Shown here piece after piece: positions 8,204 through 15,811 of a DNA stretch of 23,296 nucleotides (within the stretch, counting starts at the first letter, position 1; the number at the start of each line of letters is the position of its first letter). The stretch is from DATBED01 sp036276195 (lineage in GTDB: Bacteria > Patescibacteriota > Saccharimonadia > Saccharimonadales > UBA4665), in NCBI GenBank assembly GCA_036276195.1, contig DATBED010000008.1, forward strand, positions 1 through 23,296. The letters run 5' to 3'. A program made the position numbers and the translations under genes. A model generated the notes under the pieces. The model was not told where the DNA came from. It saw only the letters and a list, made by a program, of their open reading frames with translations, and did not search any database.

Positions 8204-8212
8204 ATTATACCA
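8204..8212 (-). promoter_or_regulatory. Extended -10 promoter of the small membrane protein
   Basis: Read on the minus strand this is TGGTATAAT, an extended -10, starting 3 nt after the TAG stop of the methyltransferase gene. It leaves a leader of roughly 15 nt before ATG 8181. Confidence 0.6.
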
Positions 8213-8215
8213 CTC

Positions 8216-8722
8216 CTACGCAAGGTAACGTAAGCTGTACAGTGTCATGGCTGCAGCCACCGCCACGTTAAACGACTCCTTTTGGCCGAACATCGGAATC
8301 TCCACAATAGCATCGCACCAGCTTAGAACCTCGGGCTCTAAGCCCTCAACTTCCCGGCCGACAATCAGCGCCACCTTCTCTGGCGGTTTAAATTCCGGTA
8401 AAGGAATGGCATTTTCGGCCTGCTCCAAACCGACTACCAAATAACCGTTTGCCTTCAACTCCAACAGCGCTTCTTGAATGTTGGCGGTCTGACGCCATTT
8501 AACCGACTTTTCGGCGCCCAGAGCGGTTTTAGCGATTTGCTTATCAATTTTCGCGGCCAAGTGTGGCAGCCTGTCATCATCTTCGGCCTTTGGATGAGGC
8601 GTATAACCGCTCAACCACACCTCATTAACGCCCAGCCCATCAGCCGTTCGCAAAAGCGAGCCAACATTATGTGTACTGCGTAAGTTATGGGCAATTAAGA
8701 TGATTCTGGCCGTTGTTTTCAT
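8216..8722 (-). CDS. SpoU/TrmH-family RNA 2'-O-ribose methyltransferase
   Basis: A 168-residue SPOUT-class methyltransferase that should move a methyl group from S-adenosylmethionine to a ribose 2'-OH in tRNA or rRNA. All three SpoU motifs are present: motif 1 HNLRSTHNVGSLLRTADGLG (catalytic Arg and Asn), motif 2 LIVGREVEGL, and motif 3 IPMFGQKESFNVAVAAA, the knotted SAM-binding loop. There is no N-terminal L30e-like substrate domain, so it is the short TrmH/TrmL-like form. The substrate cannot be told from sequence. ATG 8722 is chosen because the motif-bearing core begins directly after it and a -10 hexamer lies 7 nt upstream. Confidence 0.92.
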   Translation of the reverse strand: MKTTARIILIAHNLRSTHNVGSLLRTADGLGVNEVWLSGYTPHPKAEDDDRLPHLAAKIDKQIAKTALGAEKSVKWRQTANIQEALLELKANGYLVVGLEQAENAIPLPEFKPPEKVALIVGREVEGLEPEVLSWCDAIVEIPMFGQKESFNVAVAAAMTLYSLRYLA

Positions 8723-8729
8723 GCCCCTA

Positions 8730-8735
8730 AATATA
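8730..8735 (-). promoter_or_regulatory. -10 hexamer TATATT, leaderless start
   Basis: On the minus strand TATATT lies exactly 7 nt before ATG 8722. The AGGGG next to the ATG is too close (1 nt) to serve as a Shine-Dalgarno, so a leaderless mRNA is more likely. Confidence 0.55.
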
Positions 8736-8828
8736 TCATCCTTTTGATAGTGTACTGACAACGTACGGACGAAAGCCGTACGCCGCCAACAAGATTGACG
8801 AAACTACCCACCGGGAGCGCTTATGCTT

Positions 8829-8834
8829 TATACT
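8829..8834 (+). promoter_or_regulatory. -10 hexamer TATACT of the PilB-like gene
   Basis: TATACT is 8 nt before ATG 8843. A GGAGG lies in between but only 3 nt from the ATG, too near for normal Shine-Dalgarno use. A TTGACG at 8795 is 28 nt upstream, too far for a -35. Confidence 0.5.
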
Positions 8835-8842
8835 GGAGGCAT

Positions 8843-10450
8843 ATGAGCCAAGATGCCCGCGCCGACGAGGAGCAGGCCGCCCAACGGCGGGCCCGCATCC
8901 TCGGCCTGGATTATTACGATACCAGCCAGCCCGGCGACAAGCCGTTGTTTCGCGATGTGCTGACAGTGCCCGAACTTTACGACATGAAAGTCGTTCCGAT
9001 AAGGCTAGATCAGAGCAATATTTTCTTCGGTATTACTACCACCACTTCACAGCAGACCTTAACTAATATTCAGCAGCGCTTCCAAGACCAGCGGGTGGCT
9101 TTTGCCATTATTTCGGATTGGGGTTTTCGCGATTACATGCAGCTGTACGATCCGCCCAAGCAAGTGGTTTACCACGACATTTCGATCAATCAGGTCAGTA
9201 GTGAGGGCATGGTGGAGCAGATTTCCGGCATGCTAGAGCAGGTGCGGGCCGACGACATGCTGGCTTACTTGGTTGCCCAGGCTCACCGCTTGAATGCCTC
9301 TGACATTCACCTGGAAACCCAGCCTGATTATGTGCGAATTCGCTTGCGTATCGATGGCGTGCTGCACCCGGTAGCTCATTTAAACCCCGAGAAGTATCGT
9401 GTACTCGTTTCGGCCATTGCCAGCGCCGGTAATGTTTCAACCTCGGCCAACGAAGCCCAGCAAGGTCACATTGCCCAAGAAGTAACTATGGCTGATGGCA
9501 ATATGGTAGACGTGAATGTACGCCTAGAGACCGTGCCGACCATTAACGGAATGGACGTAGTGATGCGCCTATTTAACATGGACGCCAGCATGTATACCCT
9601 GGATCGACTCGGCCTGTCGGCTCAAGAACGTCAAGTGGTGGACGACATTATCGCCAAGCCGACCGGACTGGTTATGATTGTAGGCCCGACCGGCTCTGGT
9701 AAGACGACCACGTTGTATTCCATGCTTAATTCGCTCAACACCGACGAACGCAAAATCATTACCATAGAAGACCCCGTTGAATACCAGTTCCCGGGCATTA
9801 CCCAGATTTCGGTGCACTCCAGCGAAGGTGGCAACGACGACAGCTTTGCCGACAAGCTGCGGGCCGTGCTGCGTCTCGACCCAGACATTGTTATGGTTGG
9901 TGAGATTCGCGATGTAGATACGTCTAAAACGGCTCTCCAGGCTGCTTTGACTGGGCACTTGGTGTTGGCGACGTTTCACGCCGGCTCGGCCGCCGCGGCG
10001 TTAACGCGTATTGCCGACATTATTGGTCAGAATCCGCTCTTCATTTCGGCTATTCGCTTGGTCATGGCCCAGCGCCTAATCCGCCGGCTAGACGACAAAA
10101 CCAAGCAAGGCTACAGCCCTTCTGAAGGCGAATGGGCCAAAATCAACGAAGTCCTCAACACTTTGCCTGAAGGCCTCGAGCGACCTAATCTGGAAGGCCT
10201 GCAACTCTATAAACCGGGCAGTTCCACCGACAACCCCTTTGGCTACGAAGGCCAGCTGGCCATTCGCGAACAGTTCACCATGAGCGAAGCTCTGCGTGCC
10301 ACTCTAGAAAATTCCCACATAAGCGTAACCACTCAGACTCTGGAAGAAGCCGCTATAAAATCCGGCATGCTGACTATGTTGCAAGATGGCATGCTTAAGG
10401 TTATTGCCGGGCAGACTACGCTGGATGAACTTTACCGCGTCGTCGGCTAA
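8843..10450 (+). CDS. Type IV pilus assembly / type II secretion ATPase (PilB/GspE family)
   Basis: A 535-residue cytoplasmic hexameric ATPase that powers extension of a type IV pilus or a related secretion filament. The N-terminal region (about 1-110) resembles an MshEN/GspE-N domain. The core has LNASDIHLETQ, Walker A GPTGSGKTTT (K287), the Asp box ITIEDPVEYQFPGITQ, Walker B LRLDPDIVMVGEIRD (E354) and the His box LATFHAGSAA. The usual tetracysteine zinc insert (CxxC...CxxC) between RRL and the GYEG turn is missing: the sequence reads RRLDDKTKQGYSPS, then LYKPGSSTDNPFGYEGQLAIRE, with no Cys. No pilin, PilC or prepilin peptidase gene is nearby. PilT is less likely because of the N-terminal domain and length. 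Confidence 0.92.
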   Translation: MSQDARADEEQAAQRRARILGLDYYDTSQPGDKPLFRDVLTVPELYDMKVVPIRLDQSNIFFGITTTTSQQTLTNIQQRFQDQRVAFAIISDWGFRDYMQLYDPPKQVVYHDISINQVSSEGMVEQISGMLEQVRADDMLAYLVAQAHRLNASDIHLETQPDYVRIRLRIDGVLHPVAHLNPEKYRVLVSAIASAGNVSTSANEAQQGHIAQEVTMADGNMVDVNVRLETVPTINGMDVVMRLFNMDASMYTLDRLGLSAQERQVVDDIIAKPTGLVMIVGPTGSGKTTTLYSMLNSLNTDERKIITIEDPVEYQFPGITQISVHSSEGGNDDSFADKLRAVLRLDPDIVMVGEIRDVDTSKTALQAALTGHLVLATFHAGSAAAALTRIADIIGQNPLFISAIRLVMAQRLIRRLDDKTKQGYSPSEGEWAKINEVLNTLPEGLERPNLEGLQLYKPGSSTDNPFGYEGQLAIREQFTMSEALRATLENSHISVTTQTLEEAAIKSGMLTMLQDGMLKVIAGQTTLDELYRVVG

Positions 10451-10454
10451 ACTG

Positions 10455-10483
10455 TTGCAACAGATCAAGGATTGCTGTACAAT
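10455..10483 (+). promoter_or_regulatory. rplS promoter
   Basis: TTGCAA (10455-10460), a 17-nt spacer and TACAAT (10478-10483) make a well-spaced sigma-70-type promoter. The ATG at 10493 follows the hexamer by 9 nt, so the 5' leader is only about 2-3 nt. Confidence 0.75.
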
Positions 10484-10492
10484 TTACAGATT

Positions 10493-11014
10493 ATGCCCAG
10501 CCTGATTCAGCAAATTAATGATAAGTATCGAAAGTCTGCCGTCGTCGATGTGCGCAGCGGCGATACCGTTAAAGTCCACCAAAAAATCCGCGAAGGCAAC
10601 AAAGAGCGTATCCAGATTTTCCAAGGCCTGGTAATTAAGACCTCCAATAAAGGCGGCCATACCAGCCGCATCGCAGTTCGGCGTATGGCCTCTGGTGTGG
10701 GTGTCGAAAAGAGCTTTTTACTACATAGCCCACTAGTGGTAAAAGTTGAGGTGACTAAGCGCTCCAGAGTACGCCGTAACTACCTCAGCTACATGCGTGA
10801 GCGCACCGGTAAATCGGCCCGCATGACCGGGGTAGACTTCGACCGCGACGCGGTTAACGCCGTGCACGACGAAGCCCTCGAAGCCGAAGAAGTTAAACTG
10901 CACGAAGAAGTCGCCAAAGAAGCTGCCGCCAAGGCTGAAGCCAAAGCCGCCGAAGAGGCCGAACTGGCCGCCAAAGCCGCTGCTGTCGAAGCCTCCCACA
11001 ACCAAGCCACCTAA
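10493..11014 (+). CDS. rplS: 50S ribosomal protein L19 with acidic/Ala-rich tail
   Basis: L19, located at the 30S-50S interface. The first 115 or so residues match the family: SGDTVKVHQKIREGNKERIQ, FQGLVIKTSNKGG, FTIRRI-like IAVRRMASGVGVEK, then FLLHSPLVVKVEV and the basic RVRRNYLSYMRERTGKSARM. The total of 173 residues is longer than the usual 110-120, because of a C-terminal extension of about 55 residues rich in Ala, Glu and Lys, probably helical. Extensions of this kind are seen on ribosomal proteins in other CPR genomes, by my recollection. ATG 10493 is preferred over a TTG at 10472, which lies upstream of the -10 hexamer. Confidence 0.95.
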   Translation: MPSLIQQINDKYRKSAVVDVRSGDTVKVHQKIREGNKERIQIFQGLVIKTSNKGGHTSRIAVRRMASGVGVEKSFLLHSPLVVKVEVTKRSRVRRNYLSYMRERTGKSARMTGVDFDRDAVNAVHDEALEAEEVKLHEEVAKEAAAKAEAKAAEEAELAAKAAAVEASHNQAT

Positions 11015-11147
11015 CGCTCGATATCCTGTATTTTTAAAAACGCCCCTTGTTAATGGACTCATAATAACATCGCAAGTGGTATATGTCCAGCCCCTGTAAA
11101 GGCACCATGTTTTCCGCGAGCCAGATCCAGCCACCCGTTTTATCGGC

Positions 11148-11185
11148 GACGTATAAAGTATGGGAAATGCCATACTTTATACGTC
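11148..11185. repeat. Perfect 16-bp inverted repeat with 6-nt loop
   Basis: GACGTATAAAGTATGG (11148-11163), loop GAAATG, then its exact complement (11170-11185). The stem is AT-rich and not followed by a T-run, so it does not look like a standard intrinsic terminator. It could end the rplS transcript, be an operator for a dimeric regulator, or protect an RNA 3' end. Confidence 0.85.
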
Positions 11186-11226
11186 TGGCATAAATCGTTA
11201 AGCAGAGTTCGTCGTACTATTTTCTT

Positions 11227-11253
11227 TTGGCAAACACCTTTGATTGATAAACT
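11227..11253 (+). promoter_or_regulatory. Putative rnhB promoter
   Basis: TTGGCA (11227-11232), a short 15-nt spacer and TAAACT (11248-11253), with ATG 6 nt later. The mRNA would be leaderless. The short spacer lowers confidence in the -35. Confidence 0.5.
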
Positions 11254-11259
11254 AAATAC

Positions 11260-11817
11260 ATGCTTATAGTGGGGATTGATGAAGTAGGCAGGGGTTGTTG
11301 GGCCGGTCCGATGGTAGCTGGCGCAGTCGTATTAGACTGTGCGATCGCCGGTCTTAAAGATTCAAAGTTATTGCTTAAGTCAGAGCGTGAACGGCTGGCG
11401 GCCATTATTCACAAAAAAGCTTTAGCCGTCGGGCGGGGCTGGGTTCCAGCGGTCGAACTGGATCAGGTTGGTTTAACCGAGGCGGTGCGCCTAGCTATGC
11501 AAAGAGCCATAGAGCAGATAGAGGTTCCTTACGACAGCATCATTATTGACGGCAATTATAACTTTTTGGCTGACCTGCCAAATGCCCAGACCATGATTAA
11601 AGCGGATTCTAGTGTGCCGGCGGTCAGCGCTGCTAGCATTGTGGCAAAGGTGGCCCGTGATCAATATATGGCCAAGATTGGCCAGCAATATCCTAATTAC
11701 GGCTTTGATCGGCACGTCGGCTATGGCACGAAATTGCATCTGGAGATGCTTAAACTGCATGGCGTGTGCGAGCTGCACCGGCGCAGTTTTCGTCCGGTCA
11801 GAGAGTTGCTGGCATGA
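11260..11817 (+). CDS. rnhB: Ribonuclease HII
   Basis: RNase HII, 185 residues, which nicks RNA of RNA-DNA hybrids, including single ribonucleotides left in DNA. The N-terminus VGIDEVGRGCWAGP carries the catalytic D7-E8 and the GRG motif of type 2 enzymes. The other acidic residues are D97 (IIIDGNY) and D134 (KVARDQYM). The tail YGFDRHVGYGTKLHLEML and LHRRSFRPV are also typical. The stop TGA overlaps the yraN ATG (ATGA), so rnhB and yraN form a coupled pair, a neighbourhood also seen in other bacteria. The start follows a -10 hexamer by 6 nt with no Shine-Dalgarno. Confidence 0.96.
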   Translation: MLIVGIDEVGRGCWAGPMVAGAVVLDCAIAGLKDSKLLLKSERERLAAIIHKKALAVGRGWVPAVELDQVGLTEAVRLAMQRAIEQIEVPYDSIIIDGNYNFLADLPNAQTMIKADSSVPAVSAASIVAKVARDQYMAKIGQQYPNYGFDRHVGYGTKLHLEMLKLHGVCELHRRSFRPVRELLA

Positions 11818-12158
11818 ATCCGACTGAAATTGGCAAGAAGGCCGAGATTGCTGCCAGCACCTACCTGGAAATGCGCGGTTACAAAGTGATCGAGCGCAAC
11901 TGGCGGCGGCCGCGCGCCGAAATCGACATTCTGGCCGTCAAAGACGGCGTAATCCATTTTGTAGAGGTTAAATACCGGGCCACTAATGAACAAGGCAGCG
12001 GGCTGGATGCCATTACGCCGACTAAGCTCAAGCAAATGCAACGGGCCGCTTGGCTATGGGTCGATGAGAACAAATGGAGGGGCGAGTACGTGCTATCGGT
12101 AGTCGAACTGGCCGGCCCAAACTTTACGGTGCTGGGTTTTATTGAGAATGCTTTTTAA
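11814..12158 (+). CDS. YraN/UPF0102 family putative nuclease
   Basis: A 114-residue member of UPF0102, a family with a restriction-endonuclease/Holliday-resolvase-like fold of uncertain biological role. The N-terminus IGKKAEIAASTYLEMRGYKVIERNWR is characteristic, followed by the predicted active-site pattern E-x-D...E-V-K in AEIDILAVKDGVIHFVEVKYR. The remainder (ITPTKLKQMQRAAWLW) matches the family helix after the core. I chose ATG 11814 because it overlaps the rnhB stop and the family N-terminus starts here. The 3' end overlaps the convergent aminopeptidase gene by 20 nt. Confidence 0.92.
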   Translation: MNPTEIGKKAEIAASTYLEMRGYKVIERNWRRPRAEIDILAVKDGVIHFVEVKYRATNEQGSGLDAITPTKLKQMQRAAWLWVDENKWRGEYVLSVVELAGPNFTVLGFIENAF

Positions 12159-14724
12159 GCCACTGCTTGACGCTGGCCTCATTCCGCTGGCGCCAAGCTA
12201 CGCGGCTGGCAATTTCTTGCTCGGCCAAGGCAATGTCTCGGGTCATGGCGACGACTGACTTTTTGGGTTCAAAAAATGTCTTATACTGGTCAAATTCTGC
12301 TTGGTGGCTAAAAATACTGCCTGGGTAGCGGGCAAAATCGCTATAACGCTTGTCGCTGCCGAATTCCTGCTCAATCCAACTCCAGTTATCAAGCAGCCAT
12401 TGCCAGGTATCTGGCCGGCTGTAACGGTTGCGTAGCAACCAGACAAACCAGTGGATCATGTCTTGGCGACGAATGTGCTTAGTCTTTAGTAATTTGACCA
12501 GTTGTCGGTAACGTTTTGGTGATTTGGCTCCCGTTAGGCTGCCAGCCAGCTCATCCTTTTCGTCGGCGTTCTGGATTGTGTTATGCAGTTCCAGAACTTT
12601 TTGGAAGTCTGCATCTGTGCCGTAGCGCACGCCGATGTAGTAGATAGTTGAACGGGTGCTGGGTGGCAAGTCGGCCGGCTGTTTGAAAGCGGCAAAACGC
12701 TTCAGGCCTTCGTCGATGATGGTTGGTGTCTTAGAGCCGGCAGCCATAGCGTAAGCTAAGCCACGCAAACGCAAGGTCTGGGCTGAATCATTCGGCCCGT
12801 CATCCCAGCCCAGTTCACGGGTAAGCGGCAGGACCATCGCTTGTAATATAGTATCAAGCAGGGCTTCAGTAGTCTCGTCGCGCTCTAGTAATTTGCGGGC
12901 TTCACCGAGGGCCACGGCTATAGAACCCCAAACACTCTCGCTGCGCTCATTAGCGTAGCCTCGCAGTAAATCGAGCGACTCCGTAGTGGCGGTGATGCCG
13001 CCGCGTTGCAGCATGGTGTAGTTGTCGAGCAGCAGCAGACGGTCGATGTTGCTGACCTGACCATGGGCAATGCCTTTAACTATCTGTGCCAAATGTTCGG
13101 CTTGGGCATAACGCGGCAGAAAATAGCTGGCGCCGTCGTGATTAAGCAGTAGCGGCTCATCGCCGGCGCTGATGATTTTGGCTTGACCATTCCTAAGCCT
13201 AAGCAATGGCGGATCCAGCGAATAAGTCGCGGCTAGGGGCACCTGCCAGGGCTTATCGTCGGACGCATTGACGGAGGGGTCGCTCAAGAAGCGCTGCTGT
13301 TGCAGCTTGGCCTGTGGCTGGCCAGGTTGCCAATCGACTGTCACTAAGGGGTAGCCGGGCCGCTTCACCCAGTCGGCCATGAAGCCGCTGATATCCTGGC
13401 CACTGGACTGGCCTAAGGCCTCCCATAGATCGGCAGCCACAGTATTGCCGTAGCGGTGTTTGTCAAAATAAAGTTTCAGCCCTTGGCGGAAGGCCTCTTC
13501 GCCGATGTAACGCATCAGCATGTGCAAGACCGTGCCGCCCTTGGCATAGACGATTGACGGATCAAATAGGCTGCCGATTTCATCTGGGTGTTGTACTTCG
13601 GTCTTGATGGCTTGGACGTCGGCCAGGCTGTCGCGTCGCTTGGCGGCGCCGGTTTCGCTACTGACAAACATTTCCCAGATCTGCCATTCCGGGTAAAGAG
13701 CGTCGACGGCCCGGTATTCCATTAAATTGGCGAAGCTTTCGTTCAGCCACAGGTCATCCCACCACTTCATAGTCACCAAATTACCGAACCACTGGTGACT
13801 CAGCTCGTGGGCGATCACCAAAGCGACTAGCTGCTTGCTCTCGATGCTGCTGGTTTTAGGATCGGCCAACATAGTGGTTTCGCGGAAGGTGATCAGTCCC
13901 CAGTTTTCCATAGCGCCGACGCTGAAGTCGGGCAGAGCCACGATGTCGAGCTTGGCCAGCGGGTAAGGCACGCCAAAATAATCCTCAAAAAACTCCAGGC
14001 CTCGTTTAGCGACATTTAAGCCGTGCTCCAGCAGGCCGACGTTAGACGGCGTGGCGTAGGCCCGGATCGCCGTACCATTTTGGCTTTTGGTCTCTTTGTA
14101 ACCCATCTCGCCGTAAACAAAGGCCAGCAGGTAGGAGCTCATCCGCGGGGTCGTCTCAAAGGTAGTCACCAGATTTTTGCCTGTCTTTTTCTGGGTTTTG
14201 ACAGGCGTATTGGCGATCACGGTTTCGCCGGCAGGAGTGGTAAGCGATAGGTCAAAGGTGGCCTTGGCCTCGGGCTCGTCAATGTTAGGGAAAGCCTCGC
14301 GGGCGTGATGGCTCTCGAACTGGGTGGCAATCAATATCTTATCTTGACCGTCATGCTTAAAATAACAGGGGTAAATGCCATTCATCGGCCGAGTGATGTT
14401 ACCCTCGAATTTCATAGTAACGGTGTACTCACCAGGGTAAATCATATCTTTAGAATGCAGCCGCACCTCATCGAAACTGTCTTGATTATTGATGCGCGAC
14501 ACCTCAACCGGCTGGTCGCCCTTTTTGTCGTGCTTCACGATGCTGGCCGATGTAATTTTCAGCTCTTTTTGATGGAAGGTCAGCCGCTGGGCCGGACGCC
14601 CGACTTTTTTGCCGCGCACCGTCACCGTGCCACTAAACGCCATAGTCTCGCGGTCGGTAACCAAATGTAACCGGTAATGCTCCGGCTGAAACTGCTCGTA
14701 CAGCCGCGTCACTTTCTTCCCCAT
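12139..14724 (-). CDS. M1 family zinc aminopeptidase
   Basis: A cytoplasmic-type M1 aminopeptidase of 861 residues that removes N-terminal amino acids from peptides; no signal peptide or membrane anchor is visible. The N-terminal beta-saddle domain is followed by the exopeptidase motif GAMEN (G270-N274, in VGAMENWG). The zinc site is HELSH (H306, H310) with E329 in WLNESFANLMEY, exactly the HExxH-x18-E spacing. IVYAKGGTVLHML carries the transition-state Tyr. A long helical ERAP1-like C-terminal domain fills the rest. A likely role is using peptides scavenged by a host-dependent cell with few biosynthetic genes (inference). The C-terminal end overlaps yraN by 20 nt; the start is divergent from the 334-aa gene. 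Confidence 0.95.
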   Translation of the reverse strand: MGKKVTRLYEQFQPEHYRLHLVTDRETMAFSGTVTVRGKKVGRPAQRLTFHQKELKITSASIVKHDKKGDQPVEVSRINNQDSFDEVRLHSKDMIYPGEYTVTMKFEGNITRPMNGIYPCYFKHDGQDKILIATQFESHHAREAFPNIDEPEAKATFDLSLTTPAGETVIANTPVKTQKKTGKNLVTTFETTPRMSSYLLAFVYGEMGYKETKSQNGTAIRAYATPSNVGLLEHGLNVAKRGLEFFEDYFGVPYPLAKLDIVALPDFSVGAMENWGLITFRETTMLADPKTSSIESKQLVALVIAHELSHQWFGNLVTMKWWDDLWLNESFANLMEYRAVDALYPEWQIWEMFVSSETGAAKRRDSLADVQAIKTEVQHPDEIGSLFDPSIVYAKGGTVLHMLMRYIGEEAFRQGLKLYFDKHRYGNTVAADLWEALGQSSGQDISGFMADWVKRPGYPLVTVDWQPGQPQAKLQQQRFLSDPSVNASDDKPWQVPLAATYSLDPPLLRLRNGQAKIISAGDEPLLLNHDGASYFLPRYAQAEHLAQIVKGIAHGQVSNIDRLLLLDNYTMLQRGGITATTESLDLLRGYANERSESVWGSIAVALGEARKLLERDETTEALLDTILQAMVLPLTRELGWDDGPNDSAQTLRLRGLAYAMAAGSKTPTIIDEGLKRFAAFKQPADLPPSTRSTIYYIGVRYGTDADFQKVLELHNTIQNADEKDELAGSLTGAKSPKRYRQLVKLLKTKHIRRQDMIHWFVWLLRNRYSRPDTWQWLLDNWSWIEQEFGSDKRYSDFARYPGSIFSHQAEFDQYKTFFEPKKSVVAMTRDIALAEQEIASRVAWRQRNEASVKQWLKKHSQ

Positions 14725-14732
14725 ATCCCCTT

Positions 14733-14762
14733 ATTGTAACTGAGTTATCCTATGATTGACAA
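14733..14762 (-). promoter_or_regulatory. M1 aminopeptidase promoter
   Basis: On the minus strand: TTGTCA (14762-14757), an 18-nt spacer and TACAAT (14738-14733), then ATG 8 nt later. The -35 overlaps the -35 of the opposite promoter on the same bases. Confidence 0.65.
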
Positions 14763-14784
14763 ACACCTAGCAGGCTTCTATAGT
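14756..14784 (+). promoter_or_regulatory. Promoter of the 334-aa gene
   Basis: TTGACA (14756-14761), a 17-nt spacer and TATAGT (14779-14784), close to the sigma-70 consensus. ATG 14796 follows by 11 nt, giving a leader of about 5 nt. No Shine-Dalgarno is present. Confidence 0.8.
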
Positions 14785-14795
14785 CAGCTTTAGAT

Positions 14796-15800
14796 ATGGC
14801 GGAGATTATCAGACCGGCCCAAGGCATGTGGCAGACTCTAGAAGACAGATGCACGAGCCTAATTAATATTGGCGGTCAAGTAATAACCAGACGTTCAGCT
14901 ACAACTTCCCCTTATGAACCAAATGATGGGCTCTTGGAAGTCTGCGCGGAGTGGGCCGAAGTTGAAGATAATGCTACCGGTACGACGGCAAATAGCATAG
15001 TACTAAGTGTGAGAGGAGGTAAAACTAATACAGGAGAAGGCGAAGTTGGCAGAATTGAGGCCGAACTGGACGGTAAACTAGCTGGCGGACGTATTACTTA
15101 TAGCTTGCCGAGGCCCGAAACTATACGTAATATTCTGTATTTAATCGAAAACTGTGAAATAAATATACAACTACCCTTCCGACTAGAGTGGCTGCTCGAA
15201 CCCATAGAACATGACACCAACCTGAACAGAGAAGATACTACTGTTTTTAGTGGCTTCATAGAGCCTTTTGGGGCAGGCACCTGGCTAGGCTCTGCAGTTT
15301 TAGAGCTAATCGAAGAAAAGAGCAAAGTGACAACGGTTGAAAAAAGACTTCAACGAGAGCCCAAGCAAGATCAACCAGGGATGGTATTTTGGCAAAAAGA
15401 GACAACTCAGCGATGGGGGCATGAAAAAAGCTCCTCCAGGACCGTTATATCCTATGGTGGCCAACTGCTTGAGTTCGAACTGGAAGGCTTTGAAGAAGCT
15501 GTAATCGAAGAGGGGCAACCTCCTTACACCTTATTAGCGCTAGAGCGAACACCAACAATGATTACTTACAGCCCTCATCTTCTAGACAAAGGCAACGATG
15601 GACCTGGCGCTTCGATTTCGCATAGTCAAACATTCTTAAGGCGCCAAGAGGATGCCCGAAACAGTATAGGTCAGTATCTTAAAAAACCTAGCGCTCACTC
15701 ACTTAGGCTAGTTAATGAAGCGCTTGAACAAGCTAGCGACGATATGAATGTAGCACTTTTAGCGGCCGAGATTGACGGTTGGGGCTCAAGCGGGTTATAA
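14796..15800 (+). CDS. Unknown 334-aa protein
   Basis: I do not recognise this protein. It is acidic, apparently soluble, with no signal peptide or membrane segment. The first 240 residues alternate charged and hydrophobic residues in a way that suggests beta structure, with segments such as VEIEAELDGKL-like RIEAELDGKLAGGRITYSL and the YGGQLLEFELEGFEEAVIEE stretch. The C-terminal 60 residues look helical (RRQEDARNSIGQYL, then LRLVNEALEQASDDMNVALL). Arg is often AGA or AGG, unlike the CGC/CGT-rich genes nearby, which may mean lower expression or a lineage-specific origin. It has its own strong-looking promoter, divergent from the M1 aminopeptidase. The TAA stop lies within the TATAAT box of the next promoter. 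Confidence 0.75.
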   Translation: MAEIIRPAQGMWQTLEDRCTSLINIGGQVITRRSATTSPYEPNDGLLEVCAEWAEVEDNATGTTANSIVLSVRGGKTNTGEGEVGRIEAELDGKLAGGRITYSLPRPETIRNILYLIENCEINIQLPFRLEWLLEPIEHDTNLNREDTTVFSGFIEPFGAGTWLGSAVLELIEEKSKVTTVEKRLQREPKQDQPGMVFWQKETTQRWGHEKSSSRTVISYGGQLLEFELEGFEEAVIEEGQPPYTLLALERTPTMITYSPHLLDKGNDGPGASISHSQTFLRRQEDARNSIGQYLKKPSAHSLRLVNEALEQASDDMNVALLAAEIDGWGSSGL

Positions 15801-15801
15801 T
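15773..15801 (+). promoter_or_regulatory. Promoter upstream of nusA
   Basis: TTGACG (15773-15778), a 17-nt spacer and a perfect TATAAT (15796-15801). It lies in the end of the previous gene, with the TAA stop inside the -10. The expected start site near 15808 is just before the hairpin at 15812. Confidence 0.75.
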
Positions 15802-15811
15802 GGCACTGTTG

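Larger units (their letters stand above)
11015..11259. other. Intergenic gap between rplS and rnhB
   Basis: 245 bp without a convincing gene. It contains a perfect 16-bp palindrome (11148-11185) and the rnhB promoter. Short open frames exist on both strands (for example a plus-strand ATG near 11082 encoding about 36 residues) but have no ribosome binding site or recognisable product. Confidence 0.55.

Noticed and set aside
11034..11216. Minus-strand open frame of about 60 codons across the rplS-rnhB gap, reading like GGWIWLAENMVPLQGLD in part
   Set aside because: It has no usable start codon except an internal ATG, no ribosome binding site, and runs through the palindrome. The opposite strand also has open frames. 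A chance frame or an unrecognised gene remnant cannot be told apart here.
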